Positions 45,157 to 56,680 are shown, numbered from the stretch's first letter. The stretch is 64,000 nt of DNA from Euclidia mi (GCA_944739405.2 OX123192.2:51698486-51762485), one strand, 5' to 3'. Numbers and translations are program-made. The notes: generated by a model from the sequence alone, not told the origin.

Positions 45157-48049
45157 ATGAATGTATTTTTTTTCGCACCTAAGCAAATACACACTCTGAC
45201 ATTATTCCACCAAAACATTCATGGCTTAATCTGTAAAAAGGAACTATTAGAAATAACTTTAAAGGAAATTAGGAATAAATGTATACCTGACATACTGTGC
45301 TTCTCTAAAACCTTTGTCAAATTAGGCACCGAAAAATCTATAAATATTATAACTACGAACTTGCATCCTTTTATAGTAGACACAATAAAAGAGGTGGTAC
45401 ATGCATATTGGTAAAGAAGGGCATTGCTTATAAAAAAATAACCTGTTTTGATGAATTTACATCAATTCATCATTTTGAACTTTGTGCTATCAAACTATTA
45501 AAAAACAATATTATAATAATTTGCATTTACAGAATACCTTCAAAAAAGAGTTCTCATCTAAATTACTTTCTTGACAAATTAGATTTAATGCTTTATAAAT
45601 ACTTGACTAAACATTCAAAAAATAAAATAATTATTACTGGTGACCTAAATATAAACATGCTTGACCAAAAAAATCAAAATATTATTAAATTAACGGGTAT
45701 AATGCAAAAATTTAATTTAATTTCACATATAATTGATGCAACTAAGGGTAAATCCTGTCTGGATTTGATTTTAAGCAATATTACCAATGCTTCAGGTTCA
45801 ATTCTAGAATTATGGTTGTCTGATCATAATACTGCTCAAATCCTTACTTGTCCTGTGGAGCACAAAGAAAAAAATCCAGACTATCTTTATATTTTTAAAA
45901 GGTGCTATAGTACTGAAAATACAATGAAGTTCAAACAATATCTGACTAGCTTACAATACTTGCACCTCTATAAACAAACTGATTTAAATATAGCATTTAA
46001 CGAATTTAATGATTTCTTTTGTTTGCTTTACTACCTATGCTTTCCTATTAATAAAGTAAGAATAAATCTAACTAAAAGAATCAATTGGTTATCAAAGGGT
46101 CTAAAGTTAAGCAGCAAAAATAAAAGAAAATTGCGATATAAATACTACTCGACTCGCTCGAAAATAGATAAGGAGAAATACTTGAGTTATAATAAATTAC
46201 TAAAAAATATATAAATTGTGCTAAAAAAAATTGCAATCAAAATTATATAACAAATAGTAAAAATATTTGCAAAGCAACCTGGAAGGTTATCAAATCTGAA
46301 ACTGATTCTTCCCAGAACAATAATTATATAACAAATATACTCAATGAACAAAACATAGAAACTACAGATCCTCTAGAAATAGCAACTTGTTTTAATAAAC
46401 ACTTTATTTCATCTACTTATCAAATTAATAACACACTTCAAAACACACAATTAAAAAATGGGCAGCCACATTCTATTTCCCTATCACCAATAGATGAAAC
46501 TTATATAACCAAAACCATAATGTCTCTTGCAAACACCACTTCTGAAGGGTATGATTCTGTATGTACCAAGATATTAAAAGCGTGTAGTCATGAACTCAGC
46601 CCAATACTAACTTTTCTAGTTAATTTGTCACTAGAAACAGGCTGCTTTCCGGAAAAGCTTAAAATATCGATGGTCAGACCTTTGTATAAAAAAGGTAACA
46701 GGAGTAACATGTGCAATTATAGACCAATCACATTACTGCCAGTCATCTCCAAAATATTTGAAAAGGTTATGCATGATAAATTAACATCTTTTTTTAATAA
46801 ACATAATATAATAAAAAATAATCAATACGGTTTTCAAAAAAGTAAATCTACAACAGGCGCGGCCTTTGCTTTAGTAAACAACATATTACAAAACCTTAAT
46901 GATAAAAAATACACAACAGTTGCTTTTCTAGACATGTCTAAAGCGTTTGACTTTGTTTCGCATAGTCTACTTTTAAAAAAATTAGAAAACATCGGTATTA
47001 GAGGACAAGCCCAAAATTGGCTGAAAACGTATCTAGAAAATAGACTCCAATGTGTAGAAATCGCCCAACTGAACGAAAAAGGATCCGTTCAATCATACAG
47101 GTCTGATTATGATAATAATAAATTTGGAGTCCCACAGGGGAGCGTGCTTGGTCCTCTTTTGTTTTTGATATATATCAATGATTTACCTGACATTACGCAT
47201 CATAAAACAATACTATTTGCAGATGACATTTCAATTATAATAACTACTAATAAAGACATGACAATTGCACAGCATGAAACTAACATTAATGATACACTGA
47301 CATTAGTTATAAATTGGTTGAACAATAATAATTTACAAATTAACATCTCAAAAACAAATTTAATTAATTTTAATAATTTTAAACACAATACTCTTAATCT
47401 TAATTACAATGGACATATACTATTAAATAATGATAAAGTAACATTTCTTGGTATAATTATTAATAATTAACTAAACTGGAAAGAACATATCGAAAAAATT
47501 TGCAATTTGCAATTGAATGGATTCTCATTTGCGCTGTACAAACTTGCAAAGGTTGCAAGTAAACATGCAGCATGTATGGCCTATTTTGCATATATTGAAT
47601 CTGTGATACGGTATGGCTCGTTGATATGGGGAAACGGCACAGACATAAATAAGGTCTTTATTGCCCAAAAGAGGTGTATAAGGGCTATCTGTGACATTGC
47701 GCCGGACGTTTCCTGTCGTCCTTATTTTGACAATCTAGGAATACTGCCTTTGCCTTGTTTATATATTTTAGAAGTCGGAAAATTCGTCAAACAAATTCTG
47801 AATTTATTTAGCCTTGCCAAAAATGTAACAAAGAGAAGTAATATACGTAACCCAGACAGATTAGTTCTTAAAATGATACCAAAAAGTTCACGCTTTAAGA
47901 ATAATTGTTATGCTATGTGTGTAACAATATATAACAAAATTCCAATGCACATAAAAGAACAAAATTTATCAAAATTCACAAGGGATTTGAGAAATTGGCT
48001 ACGACAACAAATGTTTTATTCACTTAAAGAGTTTCTGGATTGGAAATAG
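45157..48049 (+). pseudogene. ORF2 of CR1/Jockey-type LINE: endonuclease and reverse transcriptase
   Basis: The apurinic-type endonuclease occupies the first third: FHQNIHGL, RGGTCILVKKG (only after a frameshift near 45390), GDLNINML and LSDHNTAQI. The reverse transcriptase follows (about 46520-47470): YRPITLLPVISKIFEKV, FLDMSKAFDFVSHSLLL, GVPQGSVLGPLLFLIYINDL and catalytic FADDISIII. The thumb and C-terminus (47507-48049) end FTRDLRNWLRQQMFYSLKEF. Breaks: frameshifts near 45390 and 46205 and an in-frame TAA at 47468-47470. All catalytic motifs are otherwise recognisable, so decay is recent to moderate. Confidence 0.92.
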
Positions 48050-48274
48050 TACTGGTATACGCGCAAAATTATAACTTATACCTATTGCTTAAACGTATTT
48101 CATTTATGATATGACCACAGTATAATTAGAATAAAAATATATATTTGCATGCTATGATCTATGGCTAAATGGGCTTGTTCTTAATATTATATTATTATTT
48201 GAATGCAAACATCTTATGTAACCCTATTTACAGTGAATAAATGATTTGAATTTGAATTTGAATTTGAAATACCC

Positions 48275-48822
48275 TTAAGGAGATTAAGAAAGTCGTGCAA
48301 GTAAATCATACCCAGAAGAATACTTTTGCTGATATGGTTAAAAAAGGTAGCAACAATTTTATTCGCCCCAATACGTGAAGTGACGACACTAAAGCCCTTC
48401 TCTAGACCATTATCTCGCCCGAGGAAATGAAATTGCATGTACGCGGTGTCAGAAAGACAAAAAATGGCGGTATAGTCATCAGCACTGAAAATAAGGATGA
48501 CGTCGAGAAGCTCAAAGCTCTACAAAGCTTTTAACATCAGGACTTACTGTCGAAGAGCAGACTAAGCGTCGTCCTAGGATAGTCGTTACTGGAGTTCCTA
48601 CAGCACTCAGTGAAAAAGAGGTTCCGAATGCATGTTTGAACAAAACTTAGCACAGACATTTGCAGACAAGACACGAGAGTCCTTCATTGCCTCTATTAAA
48701 TTGAGTCACAAATCTGGGAAGAAGAACACGTCGGTGTGCAATTATATAATCGAAGTGCCACCGGAAATTCGAAGAGCCCTTATTAACCACATACATTATA
48801 AGTGCGACGGAAAGAATGCGTA
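48275..48822 (+). pseudogene. ORF1 (gag-like) fragment of another LINE
   Basis: It starts straight after the TTTGAA tail of the preceding element. Frames with small shifts give VVQVNHTQKNTFADMVKKG, LHVRGVRKTKNGGIVIST, RPRIVVTGVPTALSEKEV and ASIKLSHKSGKKNTSVCNYI. These are the central gag-like domain of R1/Jockey-type ORF1 proteins, normally followed by CCHC zinc knuckles, which are not seen here. Broken by stops near 48378 and 48535. Confidence 0.7.
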
Positions 48823-49129
48823 AGAGTAGGACGGAAAGTAAATACTATCAATGAAGTAGTGAATGGATTGTAAAATATGTCTATGATTTTGGTGAGATTT
48901 TCTACAAAAAACAAATGATTATAACTTGGCTATTTATAGATATTATTAAATTTTTATGTCACATATATGATAATAATGTCTTCGCTAATATGTACTTAAA
49001 GTTTTTGTACTAATTAAAAAATAGTGGTGTATGTTTAACGAATCGCGCCGTGGCGTTTTATGTAGTGGTAAATGTGTATTTGTGTGTGAGCAGCGACACT
49101 GCCTCTCGTATGAAATCCCTGACTTACTA
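48823..49129. other. No supported feature
   Basis: AT-rich, nothing recognised. Confidence 0.45.
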
Positions 49130-49325
49130 ATTCCATTACTATTCTGTGTTCCAGGCATCCAACCGCTTCCCGCAATCTCAAACAGATCGTCGGCCCACCT
49201 TAAGGCCAATCCCTGCTGCATCGTCCGGTATGTGGTCGCCACGGCAATTTTTGGTAACAGGAAGGGCACATATCTTGAAGAACCGATGGCCGATTGTTGA
49301 TGGAGGATTCTGGAAAATGTCAAAA
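49130..49325 (-). pseudogene. RTE-like ORF2 C-terminal fragment
   Basis: On the minus strand it reads YRTMQQGLALRWADDLFEIA followed by GSGWMPG. The pattern RWxDDLxxxAGxxWM is the C-terminal signature of RTE-type LINE proteins. Nothing upstream of it is kept. The plus-strand frames at 49031-49334 are its shadow. Confidence 0.6.
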
Positions 49326-49452
49326 AGATTTTAATTTATACATAATAATATACTTATACTACCATCGGCTTAGAGATATCTAGGTTATACGCAAGACTTT
49401 CAATTTTCGCCGAATATTTTGGGTCTGCTTTCTAGTCTTACCATTTTTCCAC

Positions 49453-49484
49453 GGTGTGATCTGGTGATAGCACCAGATCACACC
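49453..49484. repeat. Perfect 14-bp hairpin, ATAG loop
   Basis: GGTGTGATCTGGTG (49453-49466) and CACCAGATCACACC (49471-49484) are exact reverse complements. Confidence 0.95.
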
Positions 49485-49689
49485 TATGAGACATGAGGAA
49501 ATTAAAAATTATGGACATATATAATATCGATGTTTTTAAGCATACATAATAGTTTAACAAATAACATATATACAACAGAATAAAACTAAATATGTAACTA
49601 AAATATCCTAAACTAAACCAATAAAACTAAATAAATAATAATAACAAAATAGAAGAGAAGAAACAAAAAACCCAAACTACGCCGCGTCA

Positions 49690-50345
49690 AAAAATTCCTC
49701 CACAACGCTGTTGGTTGGTAGCGTGCCCAGAAGGCTGGCAGCATTGCCACGTTTTATGGCAATGCTAATTCTCTCTGCAAAATATAAACCAGCCCTCTGG
49801 TCATGGGAAGCGTCGGTCAGCCTTTTGGGATTTCTTTGTACAGAGCGCGTGCACTAGGCCTCCATGGCCCCAGCGTTTCGACCCCTAACGGCTCATAAAC
49901 TTAATTACCAGATAGGTTTCCGTATTTGCGCCGTTTGAGGGTCTCCGCTGATGCAGCAGCAGCGCCAGCCAATCTAGCTGTGCTTGGAAGATGTGATAGC
50001 GCAAGTGTATCGACGCATGTCACGTCCCATACCAGAGGCCTGCCCATCTTCCAAGGTAATAAGGACATACCGTCTGGTCTCTTCCCATCGTCGCGTACCA
50101 AACCATTCGGTGCAAGATGAGCTGATACTCCGGCGGTGACAAGAGCTCGACAGAGTACGTCGTTAATGTGGGCATGTCGGGAAAAACGCCCAGCACTCCT
50201 GCTTCATGATAGGCCACGGTGACCAAGACTGTCGACGGCTTCACCGCAGTGACAGCGATGCGGAGAATTGCAAACAGCTCCCAACGGACACACCTTTAAA
50301 AAGTCAGTGGCATGCCCGGTGGGTTTAAAACCCTCTACATTTAGC
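49690..50345 (-). pseudogene. Retroelement C-terminal fragment with a PD-(D/E)xK-like signature
   Basis: On the minus strand a Cys/His knuckle (CHCGEAVDSLGHRGLS, about 50205-50260) is followed after frameshifts by DDGKRPDGMSLLPWKMGR, LVWDVTCVDTLALSHLP and AETLKRRKYGNLSGN. Downstream is the end of the domain, ISIAIKRGNAASLLGTLP-like. I recall this tail from reverse-transcriptase proteins of insects and other animals. The spacing PD...VWDVTCVDT suggests a nuclease-like fold, but I do not know the family's accepted name. A second fragment lies at 54490-54575. Confidence 0.55.
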
Positions 50346-51112
50346 CAGTCTGTTTACATCTCCGCAATGCTGTCAGTGTATCTGATTCATACAGATTTAT
50401 TACATATTTTAAACACGAAGAAAGAATAGGACACTAAAAACATTGTAGAGATACTTGTCTCAAACTCGTAATGTCACTGCTTTCTTTTATTTCTTTTCAC
50501 CATATCTCAAGACACGCAGCTTTATCTCGTCATCATTATCAACATCTGTGTACTTTTCGCGAATATGAAACCAAGATACGACTGAATTATATCCAACATT
50601 ATTGCCTCCAAGACAGGGCAATACTATAAAGGATATAGCACACATGACAACTCGGAAAAGGATCGTGAACGTATCACCTTTGCCTGTAGACAAGTGGCAT
50701 TAGATTAGCGATATCGCTGTTCGCTAAGTGCAAAAATGTATGGAACGGACTTTGGCTTTCGATATATCAGGTGGTCAACAAAGAATGTTTTTTTTTTATG
50801 TAACTATGCCCTACGGCAACCAAGTGATAGCGATAGTAGAAATGAGAAGATAATTACCACTTGTCTAGGCCCTGCGCTGTTAAACCAACGTGAGCAAGTA
50901 AGAAGCGAATCAGGCGCTCCGGTACGTAAACTTGGCTCTAAGCGATACTGCACACAGGGGTTAAGCACGCGTTTGGTAAGTCTTAAGCGGCGGGTATGAC
51001 GAAACATCAGGTCAGAAATGCGAAGTTGATGAGGTACCTTACTGAGTGTAGTGAGGTGGTTCCAAGGCGAGACGATTGCGATACGATTTCGTATATTGTG
51101 CTTTCCAAATCA
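50346..51112. other. No supported feature
   Basis: Frames at 50487-50693 (minus) and 50736-51007 have no motif. The 50900-51000 segment is slightly GC-rich but was not recognised. Confidence 0.4.
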
Positions 51113-51180
51113 GAAATCGCCATTGATGTGTTGAGAAGAAGAAGACTCCCTCTTCTACACATCAAGTCAATGGCGATTTA
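51113..51180. repeat. Imperfect inverted repeat
   Basis: AAATCGCCATTGA near 51113 pairs with TCAATGGCGATTT near 51167-51179, and TGTG with CACA inside. An extra five bases sit on the right arm. Confidence 0.8.
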
Positions 51181-51711
51181 TATTATATGAAGGGAGTTTG
51201 ATACAAAGAATACTGAACAACTCGAGTCATTTCGGTGACTTGACGATCTCTTTCCGAATATGTGTGCAATGTCCTTTACTCTACAGCCCTTCACCAAGTT
51301 TCACAATTGCCAGTATCGCTCCAACACACCAAACTTCTGGCACCATATGGAGATAAAACATTTTTTTCGCATTTTCCGCGAACTTCTTTCACTATGAAAG
51401 CTATAAAAAGTTTTGTGATATATCTGGAGTTTTACTTTCTGTTTCTTATTATAAAAGAGTATATTTGTTCAGGAAAGTAACTATATTTGATTTGTATTTA
51501 CGTTTATTACGGGAAGTTTGGTCTAGGACTTTTTGTTGTTCTTATATGGGGGAGAGTAAAATGATTTTATGTAAGGTGTGTTCTTACTTTCTGTTGCAGT
51601 AACGTGGAACTTTTTTATTTACAAACATTTTCAGTTTGGTGTGTAATTTCAGAACGATGCCTTGCAATGGCTTTTATTTATTGGCCATTAAAGGACTTTT
51701 TTGGTGTCATG

Positions 51712-51745
51712 TACTGCGACTAACTTGAACAAGTTAGTCGCAGTA
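51712..51745. repeat. Perfect 16-bp hairpin, 2-nt loop
   Basis: TACTGCGACTAACTTG (51712-51727) and CAAGTTAGTCGCAGTA (51730-51745) are exact reverse complements separated only by AA. Confidence 0.96.
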
Positions 51746-52405
51746 AAAAATAATTTTGCATAGACTGGCCATTTGTTCTAGTAGTTTCTTAGTTAGTTAG
51801 CCTAACTGCTAAGGCTCGATTTACGCCTATATGTGTGATAAGCATAGGCTAAGAAATTAGTTGTGCATTTTTATTAGTTTATTTTTAGTTATCTGGTTTA
51901 CATATCAGATATGAGTTAACATAGAATAAGTTCACAACATTAACAATCAGGGGATGAGAAGATCCAAACGCTATAATTATTATGTATCCCAGCTCTGTTT
52001 AATCGTATATGAGCCTACTTTTCAGGGAGCACTTCTAGATCCTTTTATCTTAAGCAACTTCACACACATTCCAGCGTGATCAAGTGACGACAAAACAACC
52101 TGGCTCCATGTATAATTGATAAAATATGCAATATCAATTTTAATTACTTGAAGACATAGCACTCTGAACAACACAGATGAAGTTCTATCATGAAATTAAA
52201 CACAATCTGTCTCGCCTTCGCGAGAATACAACCACGAGGCTGCATAAGCATGTAATTGCAGTTAGGAACTTCGGGAACTTATGCATTGTCTGATAAACTG
52301 ACGTTACAACTCCTTCTGCAATACAATATTGTACAGAGTAATAATCATTTCAGTGTAATTATGCGTCAGTAGTGAGTTCATTCAGCTTTATCAATTTGAT
52401 TTGTA
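51746..52405. other. No supported feature
   Basis: AT-rich, nothing recognised. Confidence 0.5.
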
Positions 52406-52640
52406 ACCAGCATGGTCTAGCAGGTTTGATTCCCGGGTAGGGCAAAAGTGTTCCTGAGTTTTTTTAATTCTCAGTAGCAGCACGGAGTCTTATGTTATGC
52501 CCGGTAACGGCAATAGACTCGCCCCTTATTACGCGGGACCTAAAAATTCATGGCGAAATGTGGGTGTAATATTTTATGGGATAGGCAGAATTAATATATT
52601 TATATGAATTCTGCCTATCCCTTCGGGGATACGCGGATAA
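52406..52640 (+). mobile_element. SINE-B copy carrying an internal hairpin
   Basis: A head remnant ggtctagcaggtttgattcc with a B box is followed by a full SINE-B body (acggcaatagactcgcccct, tattacgcgggacctaaaa). In place of the usual TACACCTCTGCC there is a 15-bp inverted copy of the 3' part, then the normal CTGCCTATCCCTTCGGGGA. Confidence 0.85.
52578..52621. repeat. Perfect 15-bp hairpin inside SINE-B
   Basis: GGGATAGGCAGAATT (52578-52592) pairs with AATTCTGCCTATCCC (52607-52621) across a 14-base AT loop. The right arm is the native SINE sequence and the left arm is its inverted copy. Confidence 0.95.
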
Positions 52641-53014
52641 GCATGAATCTATTATGTCAGCACCTTATATACTGTTCGAATGCTAGACATGAGAAGAGGC
52701 TTTCTCTTCACTATGAAAACGGCAAATTCAAAATAAACCACCGCGTTCGCCAAGTGTATGTTGACAGTCTCCGCATGTCTTTCGGGAAAACCCCACAAGT
52801 TTCCCAACGATGTTTTCCTTCACCGTTTAGCAAGCGATTAATTAACAATTTATTTCGCACTTAACTTCTAAAAGAAAGCTATGCATGGCGTGAGAGTGAA
52901 CTTCAGACTCTATGCGTAGCAATATCTTAATTTACTATCGTTCAAATAGTAAAAATTATATTAGTAGATTATGGTAAAACAATTTTAACGATAATGTAGG
53001 TTTCTGTGTCTGAT

Positions 53015-53080
53015 GACAGACAACTCACAGCCGAAAGTACTGGGCCCAAAAAAGCTTGCATCAGTGCCGAAATATCGGTT
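53015..53080 (+). mobile_element. Helitron family C fragment
   Basis: The sequence tgatgacagacaactcacag, then ccgaaagtactgggccc, matches the 5' third of family C (compare 31720-31760). Confidence 0.55.
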
Positions 53081-53309
53081 ACGCCAAACAAAGGTATGTG
53101 GGTAGACAGTAAGACAATTTAAAATCGAGCACATGGAAGTCATATGGTCGATTTTTTATCACAATGGAACCACAAGTAAATAATTTTTAGTTCATTGAGT
53201 ACGTATTGTTTCTGGGCAAACTAAAATTGCGACGACATTAGTATAATACTTTTAAAATATTAACGAAAATTACGTTTTATATAAAGAGGATGCCCGCAGA
53301 TACGCCCAC

Positions 53310-53760
53310 ATATTTTATTTTAATTTAACCGTTTCTTCCCAATACCTTGGGAATTTCGGGCAATCCCTTCTTTGTGCACTCTTAAGTTCCTCAAGGAATA
53401 TGCATGGCAAGCTTCTTGCGCCCAATAGTTTTAGCTGTGCGTTGTTTGTCAGTCATTCAGTAACGCAATAATGTTATTCATCATCAGCCTTTGACAGTCC
53501 GCTGCTGGCCTAGGCCTCTCCTTTGAAAGAAGGAATTAGCCTACTATAACACGCTGGCCAAACAGGTGGGTATAGGGTTTGTATCAAGTTTTCCTCCTCT
53601 TACAGTTCTGTCCTCTGAATAATATGCTCTCTCTGTCGGCTCTTACGACACCCATGGGATGATATGGGGTGATGACAATCCGTATTCTTAATCCATCACC
53701 ACACGGACTTTCAGACTGTCAGTCATTCAGTAACGCAATAATGTTTTACATACAGAATAT
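53310..53760 (-). mobile_element. Helitron family C copy, interrupted by a chimeric SINE
   Basis: On the minus strand: cgttactgaatgactgacaa, cacagctaaaactattgggc, gcaagaagcttgccatgcat and aagggattgcccgaaattcc, as in family C. It is split at 53476-53716 by a SINE whose insertion duplicated 29 bases of this element. Confidence 0.75.
53476..53716 (-). mobile_element. Chimeric SINE: 5' module plus RTE-like 3' end, 29-bp TSD
   Basis: On the minus strand it starts gtccgtgtggtgatgg and carries the module catcccatgggtgtcgtaag seen in the composite SINEs at 17231 and 24291. It then switches to an RTE-like 3' end (gagaggcctaggccagcagc, then aaaggctgatgatg). The 29 bases at 53447-53475 recur exactly at 53717-53745, which proves the insertion unit. 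No tRNA-like head is seen. Confidence 0.85.
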
Positions 53761-54118
53761 CCAGTTATATATTCTTAATCTATACAGTTGACTCAAATAA
53801 TATACAAATATTTTCATCATGCCAGTACTACTGGAGCTATAACTCACAGACAATTAATTAATTAATTTGATAATTGATTCCCCGATATCAAACATTCCAG
53901 ATGGATAGATATAGATATCATTCCACACAGATACAGTTTACAAAGAACATTGATTCACGTAGGTATGTTCACACAAGGGTAATTCAAAATGTCGTCGATA
54001 AAAGATCGAATTGTAAAAGTATTCGTCTGGAGTACGCGTATTTCGTTACACGTGCCAATTGGCGTACCTATTGCATTTAATGTACTATCATCAGTGGCAG
54101 AAAAGTATGCTTCGATAT

Positions 54119-54206
54119 TTTTCATATTTCTTAAATTGCAAATAAGCTTAGTTGATATCTTAACTAAGCTTATTTGCAATTTATATTATAATTAAGAAAT
54201 ATGAAA
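54119..54206. repeat. Long interrupted palindrome, 21-bp perfect inner arms
   Basis: The inner arms 54133-54153 and 54162-54182 are exact reverse complements (AAATTGCAAATAAGC...) around the 8-base loop GATATCTT. Outer arms of about 14 bp (tttcatatttctta / taagaaatatgaaa) continue it, with about 10 extra bases on the right side. Confidence 0.93.
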
Positions 54207-54489
54207 TATAGATATGTCTAGGAGGATTTATAATAACTATTTAAGAATACAAAGTGTCACTATCCCACTTCATTCCGTTCGTTAGAAAAAAAATACACGA
54301 ATCTAATAGTAGGTATTATTTGTGAAGTGATGGTGATGTTGTCATCAAACCCTATAACCAACCCCGTCTGACCGAAGCACTACACCGAGTATTATGCGCT
54401 CGATCTCCAAAAGAGACGAAATGCGTGATCCTCAATTAATTGTTTCGAGAATACTCTTGTTGACTGTGTTTTTTTATTGAATGTTTGTA

Positions 54490-54575
54490 AAGTAAAACTC
54501 GTAGTAGCCGGTAGCCTGCCCAGAAGACAGGCAACATTGACCCGTTGAATGGCAGTGCTTATTTCCTCTGTGAAA
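54490..54575 (-). pseudogene. Retroelement C-terminal fragment, same family as 49690
   Basis: On the minus strand it encodes a stretch like ISTAIQRVNVACLLGRLPAT, matching the corresponding end at about 49710-49770. Only about 28 codons are left. Confidence 0.55.
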
Positions 54576-55564
54576 AGGATTTACTATTTCTTTCTTTTCT
54601 CACGTTTAATAAATATAATATTTCAGAAATCATCTAGATATTAGTAACACTTTTCAATTCACAAGTGAGTAAGTTCTCCTAGATTTACCATCCATTAATA
54701 CCTCAAAACGGATAAGAGGTTATATTCCAAAGGTCTCTAAACTCTAAACAAATTTCCAGCTTCCCAATAATATTTATCAAAAGTAAAACACCACACTCCT
54801 ATTTAATTTTCTTGCGAAACAAACACGGTTACTACCCCCTTTTGACTTGGCCGTTCCAGAGAAAATTATACGAGTTACCTTCACAATACGACGGGTAAAA
54901 TGGGACAAAACTTTTATACCCAAATTCTATTTCCATTGAGAAAGGCTAAGGAGGACCTTTTAAAATTTGTTTATTTAAAGAATTGTTTCTAAGTGTTTTG
55001 CTTTTAGAGGCTCTTTTTGTGTTATTATGTACTGTTTAAATGTAACAGAATGTTTCCGAGTGAAGCGTTGCGAATTTACCTTTCCTAGAGGCTTTTGATG
55101 ACTGTTTTTACGAAAACAGGAAGTGGTTAATGAACTTGCCTAATTAAGTTTTCTACGTACCCATGAATTTTGTTGTACGTAATCATAACTGGATGTCACT
55201 TGTAATACATTCTATTAAAAGGGTAAGTTATTTTAACTATGAATTACACAAGAATCGGGTAATCAATTTTGACTATGTATGACTGTGTCTCGTTACATCT
55301 TTCATATCAAATCTATTGAACAGTCGTATTGCATAGCTCGCCCACGTTATTATCCTGCCCGCATTGTTATCCTTTTGTTCGCCACCTATTATAAGTGTTG
55401 TAGCGTGACCTCCACAGTTCAAATTAGAGTTTCGAGTCTGGTACAGAGAATAATTATGTGCTACTCTCTAAAGGTGTTTGGCCTACTCACTAAGACTACA
55501 TCGGTGTCTTCGATTACCCTTATAAAATAGATATGTAATCAATTTTATTTTTATTGGTGGTACT
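54576..55564. other. No supported feature
   Basis: AT-rich. The frame at 55279-55530 has no motif. Nothing was recognised on either strand. Confidence 0.5.
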
Positions 55565-55935
55565 ATTTGTATATATAAAATTCTTGCGCTAAGTACTGTC
55601 TGCCTGACAGACAACGCACAGCCAAAACTATTGGGAGCAAGAAGCTGTTTTTTTTTTTAAGACAACTCTCGCACTAGGAATAAATCCTGTGTGCGAGGGA
55701 CTTTACAAAAATACAACTAACGGACACAATGAACAACCAGACTCGAAACAACAATTTGTGGATCACACACAAAGTGTTGTCTTGTTTGGGAATCGAACAC
55801 ACAACACTCGGCACAGTACCAAGCGACAAGGCGGCCGCTTAAACCACTACGCCAACCGTGCAGACCTAAAATTGCCACGGGATCGGGCAGAAACCGTAAA
55901 ATTAAAATAAAATGTGCGGGCGTAGCTCTGCCGTC
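55565..55935 (+). mobile_element. Helitron family C copy, interrupted by a SINE
   Basis: The left part (55565-55647) has tgacagacaacgcacagcca and aaactattgggagcaagaag. The right part (55866-55935) has gccacgggatcgggcagaaa and gtgcgggcgtagctctgccg, close to a family C 3' end. Between them lies the SINE at 55648-55865. Confidence 0.75.
55648..55865 (-). mobile_element. tRNA-derived SINE nested in a Helitron
   Basis: On the minus strand: GTTGGCGTAGTGGTTTAAGC (A box), TGTTCGATTCCC (B box), body gtgtgatccacaaattgttg and cgagtctggttgttcattgt, and a poly-A-like end seen as a T run at 55648-55658 on the plus strand. Clear target-site duplications were not found, and part of the host element may have been lost. 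Confidence 0.8.
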
Positions 55936-56156
55936 CTTACGAAAAGTGCAATAACTCGAGTTTTGCACTGAATTGGGATAAGTACATATTTGGAATTAGC
56001 AGAACGAGATCTATATATTCTTTTAAGACACTTTTTACGTATCTATGACGCACCCGGTTTTAATACTAAGCCTAACTGCAATATCTAGGTCGATGCTTTA
56101 TGATTTACATACCAAGACCGAAATAACTATAGATAGGATGACTTACTACGATAACT
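55936..56156. other. No supported feature
   Basis: AT-rich, nothing recognised. Confidence 0.45.
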
Positions 56157-56450
56157 TACTTACGCTATTAAGAAATTTTACTAATTATATCTGCAATAAG
56201 TATAATTACTATACTTATTATTAGCATAGTTCGTAATTTATAATATTCATTTACTAGTTATAAGTGCAATATTTTTGAGTTATTGCAGATATGATACGGG
56301 TCCTTATTTACGGTATTAAATAATGTACTAATTATTTCTGCAATAGGTAGAGTTACTGTATTTATAATTACCATATTTCGTTACTTGTGATTCTTATTTA
56401 CTAGTTATAAGTACAATAAGCTTGAGTTATTGCAATTATCTTAAGGGACC
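56157..56450 (+). repeat. Diverged tandem pair of 147-bp units
   Basis: Units at about 56157-56303 and 56304-56450 align throughout: ttacg(c/g)tattaa, tactaattat.tctgcaata, tttactagttataagt, gagttattgca, and an end (a/g)gg.cc. Each unit also contains inverted similarity (tatctgcaataa / ttattgcagata), so a unit can fold on itself. It may be two tandem MITEs. Confidence 0.8.
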
Positions 56451-56680
56451 TTATTAATAATTATGGGAAGGATACTAAAATTGATTTAGTAAGTAGATAT
56501 ATATTGCACTTATTTCTAGGAAGATTAAATGAATACAGTTTACCTACGCGATATCAATTGTAATAAATTCGCCATTTATTGCGATTGTAACTAGCACCAG
56601 GAGGTTAGGGGGTACGTGGGGAGTAACATATTTTGTGCAAAAAATAAAATAACTTTAAAGCAAATTTATCACTATACATT

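Larger units (their letters stand above)
43390..48268 (+). mobile_element. CR1/Jockey-type LINE, nearly full length
   Basis: It has two consecutive coding regions (43411-45095 and 45157-48049) and a 3' untranslated region. It ends in a short tandem repeat of TTTGAA/GAATTT at about 48240-48268, right after gtgaataaatga. It starts within about 60-130 bases of the opposite-strand LINE at 43330, so the two are head to head. Confidence 0.8.

Noticed and set aside
49031..49334. Plus-strand frame of 89 codons
   Set aside because: It is antisense to the RTE-like RWADDL fragment, which is the better-supported reading.
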